Assembly (NCBI RefSeq): GCF_000422505.1
Contig: NZ_KE383864.1
Coordinates: forward strand, 1,207,349 to 1,271,348
Origin: Paenibacillus pinihumi DSM 23905 = JCM 16419
GTDB taxonomy: Bacteria > Bacillota > Bacilli > Paenibacillales > Paenibacillaceae
Length of the DNA: 64,000 nucleotides
Direction of reading: 5' to 3'
Shown one piece after another: positions 62,849-64,000 of this stretch (position 1 is the stretch's first letter; each line of letters starts with the position of its first letter). Made by a program: the position numbers and the translations under genes. Under the pieces are notes generated by a model that saw only the letters and a program-made list of their open reading frames with translations, searched no databases and was not told the DNA's origin.

Positions 62849-64000
62849 ATGAACCCGCTCCACAACGACTGGCCCCTTAAAAAGTGGGCATGGATGAGCT
62901 TATGCGGCTTGATGATATATATTATTCTGCAAATATTGCCTTCCTTGGCTGATCCGACTGCTTCCGGTCTTGGTCAGCATCTGATTGATAAATCTGAAGC
63001 GGAGAAAAAGGCCGAAACCTTCATTCTCAAGGAATTCGGACAACCGATTCTTTCTTCGCACGCTGTGCACCAGTCCAGCAAAACCTTGAGCGGTTATTTG
63101 GCCAAGGAAAAGTTGCTGGATACATACAACAAGGATTTTGACAAAAAGTATCCGGTCGATACGTATCAGGTTGAGGTAACTTCCCCGCGAATCAACAGCG
63201 CCGGCGCAGTAACGCAATATTATGTCTATGTTCAAATGGAAACCGGTGAAGTGGTCTCCTGGAACAGGCTTGGCGCCCTGATTGACGAGGAACAGCGGAT
63301 AACAGATCCGGCACAGGCCAGACAAGCTATACTCGGCTTTGCCAAGAAGCGCGGATTCATGCCGGAACAGCTGGAAATTCTCCCGCAAGCGGAGGATGCC
63401 AGCCATACGGCTGTTGTTGAGGTCCAAGGGGCTGGAATCGGAGAAGCCAAGCTGCAATTAAAAATTCAGCCTGTCAGAATGTCCGACGGCCGTATCCAAA
63501 TTTTGACCTATAAGCCAGCCTTCAAGGTTCCCGCAAGCTATATAGAGCAGGTTGCCAAGCAGGATAAGCAGGCGAATGCCATGTCATTGTACGGCTACTT
63601 CGTCATGACCGGTCTGTTATTCATCCTGTCTATTGTGTACGCGGTCCTTTACCGCCAGCACTCCTCCTTCAAGCGGGGATTAATTATGACGATTGTGTTC
63701 GCAGTATTTTATATCGCCTCCAACTACAATATGGCGGACGGCGTTATGGCAAGTATGGGAGAGAATCCTGATGCAGCGCTTAACGTGACATTCGGGCTGA
63801 TTATTACAAGCCTGCTGTCATTGATCATGGCTGCTTCGGTCTATTTTGCACTGATTGCGGGCGACGGCTTATGGCGCCAGATGGGCTTTAAGCTGTGGCC
63901 GCGGTTCAAGGAGCAGAACTTTGGCGATACGGTGTGGAGAAGCATGAAGCAGGGCTATCTGCTCGCGCTTATGCTGCTGGGCATCCAAACCCTCATCCTG
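62849..64000 (+). CDS. Large membrane protein, cut by window end
   Basis: ATG at 62849 with GAGGTG upstream; 384 codons run to the window edge without a stop. One membrane helix near the N-terminus (about residues 16-31) is followed by an extracellular region of about 200 residues with two repeat-like stretches (YPVDTYQVEV, TGEVVSWNR), and then at least four membrane helices from about residue 250. The topology resembles long CPBP-type intramembrane protease-family proteins, but the catalytic motifs would lie beyond the end, so I cannot confirm it. Confidence 0.7.
   Translation, partial: MNPLHNDWPLKKWAWMSLCGLMIYIILQILPSLADPTASGLGQHLIDKSEAEKKAETFILKEFGQPILSSHAVHQSSKTLSGYLAKEKLLDTYNKDFDKKYPVDTYQVEVTSPRINSAGAVTQYYVYVQMETGEVVSWNRLGALIDEEQRITDPAQARQAILGFAKKRGFMPEQLEILPQAEDASHTAVVEVQGAGIGEAKLQLKIQPVRMSDGRIQILTYKPAFKVPASYIEQVAKQDKQANAMSLYGYFVMTGLLFILSIVYAVLYRQHSSFKRGLIMTIVFAVFYIASNYNMADGVMASMGENPDAALNVTFGLIITSLLSLIMAASVYFALIAGDGLWRQMGFKLWPRFKEQNFGDTVWRSMKQGYLLALMLLGIQTLIL

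Overview
The window looks like a chromosomal segment of a Gram-positive, endospore-forming bacterium, most likely a Paenibacillus or close relative (inference). The support is a gamma-type small acid-soluble spore protein, the YhbH, SpoVR and PrkA sporulation triad, YtxC beside thrS, a LiaFSR cell-envelope stress operon, T-box and SAM-I leaders, a futalosine-pathway menaquinone gene (mqnC) and a cytochrome b558-type sdhCAB operon. I see no rRNA, tRNA, CRISPR array, transposase or phage genes.

Layout. 0-7.4 kb: sbcCD (sbcC cut by the window start), yhbH, a SAM methyltransferase with a palindromic operator, two membrane proteins of unknown function, an FMN reductase and a CatE-like dioxygenase whose sigma-A promoter is overlapped by a perfect palindrome. 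7.5-12.0 kb: a visibly AT-richer island with an ECF sigma/anti-sigma pair facing three exported proteins, one a C39-like cysteine peptidase. 12.1-19 kb: a membrane-anchored protein with a Ser/Cys tail, a nucleotidyltransferase, spoVR, a globin-coupled chemoreceptor and prkA. 19-24.9 kb: a PD-(D/E)XK protein, an aminotransferase-fold protein that lacks the catalytic lysine, a pair of palindromic repeats, a 36-aa membrane peptide, an AbrB-type regulator, trmL, serC and thpR. 25-29 kb: a long-form type I glutamine synthetase with a GlnR/TnrA-type box, a DAHP synthase (aroF) whose leader is seven 8-nt repeats, and ispH. 29-33 kb: a two-component system next to htrA, which has a CiaR-type direct repeat in its promoter. 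33.5-38.6 kb: a DUF3231 protein, liaFSR with a YugN-like gene, and a PhzF-like protein. 38.6-44.7 kb: a gamma SASP, an orphan ECF sigma factor, a 3D-domain protein, T-box-thrS, ytxC, a lipoprotein and gene remnants. 44.7-49.7 kb: mqnC and a SAM riboswitch-metA-metI-metC operon. 49.7-56.6 kb: corA behind a leader of about 290 nt, a LysR regulator, a PHP histidinol phosphatase, an EamA transporter and a Fur-boxed pair of siderophore permeases. 56.6-64 kb: an HxlR regulator, sdhCAB, a LysR regulator, a KtrC-type potassium channel regulator and a truncated large membrane protein.

How the parts fit. Most genes are housekeeping units in short operons closed by strong hairpins. The more unusual signals are regulatory or degenerate: the aroF repeat leader, the corA leader, the CiaR-type box at htrA, the apparent pseudo-aminotransferase, the Cys-tailed protein near the spore triad, and the small palindromic elements. 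I found no single large novel gene cluster. Starts were chosen mainly by Shine-Dalgarno spacing. Family assignments come from reading motifs by eye, without database searches.
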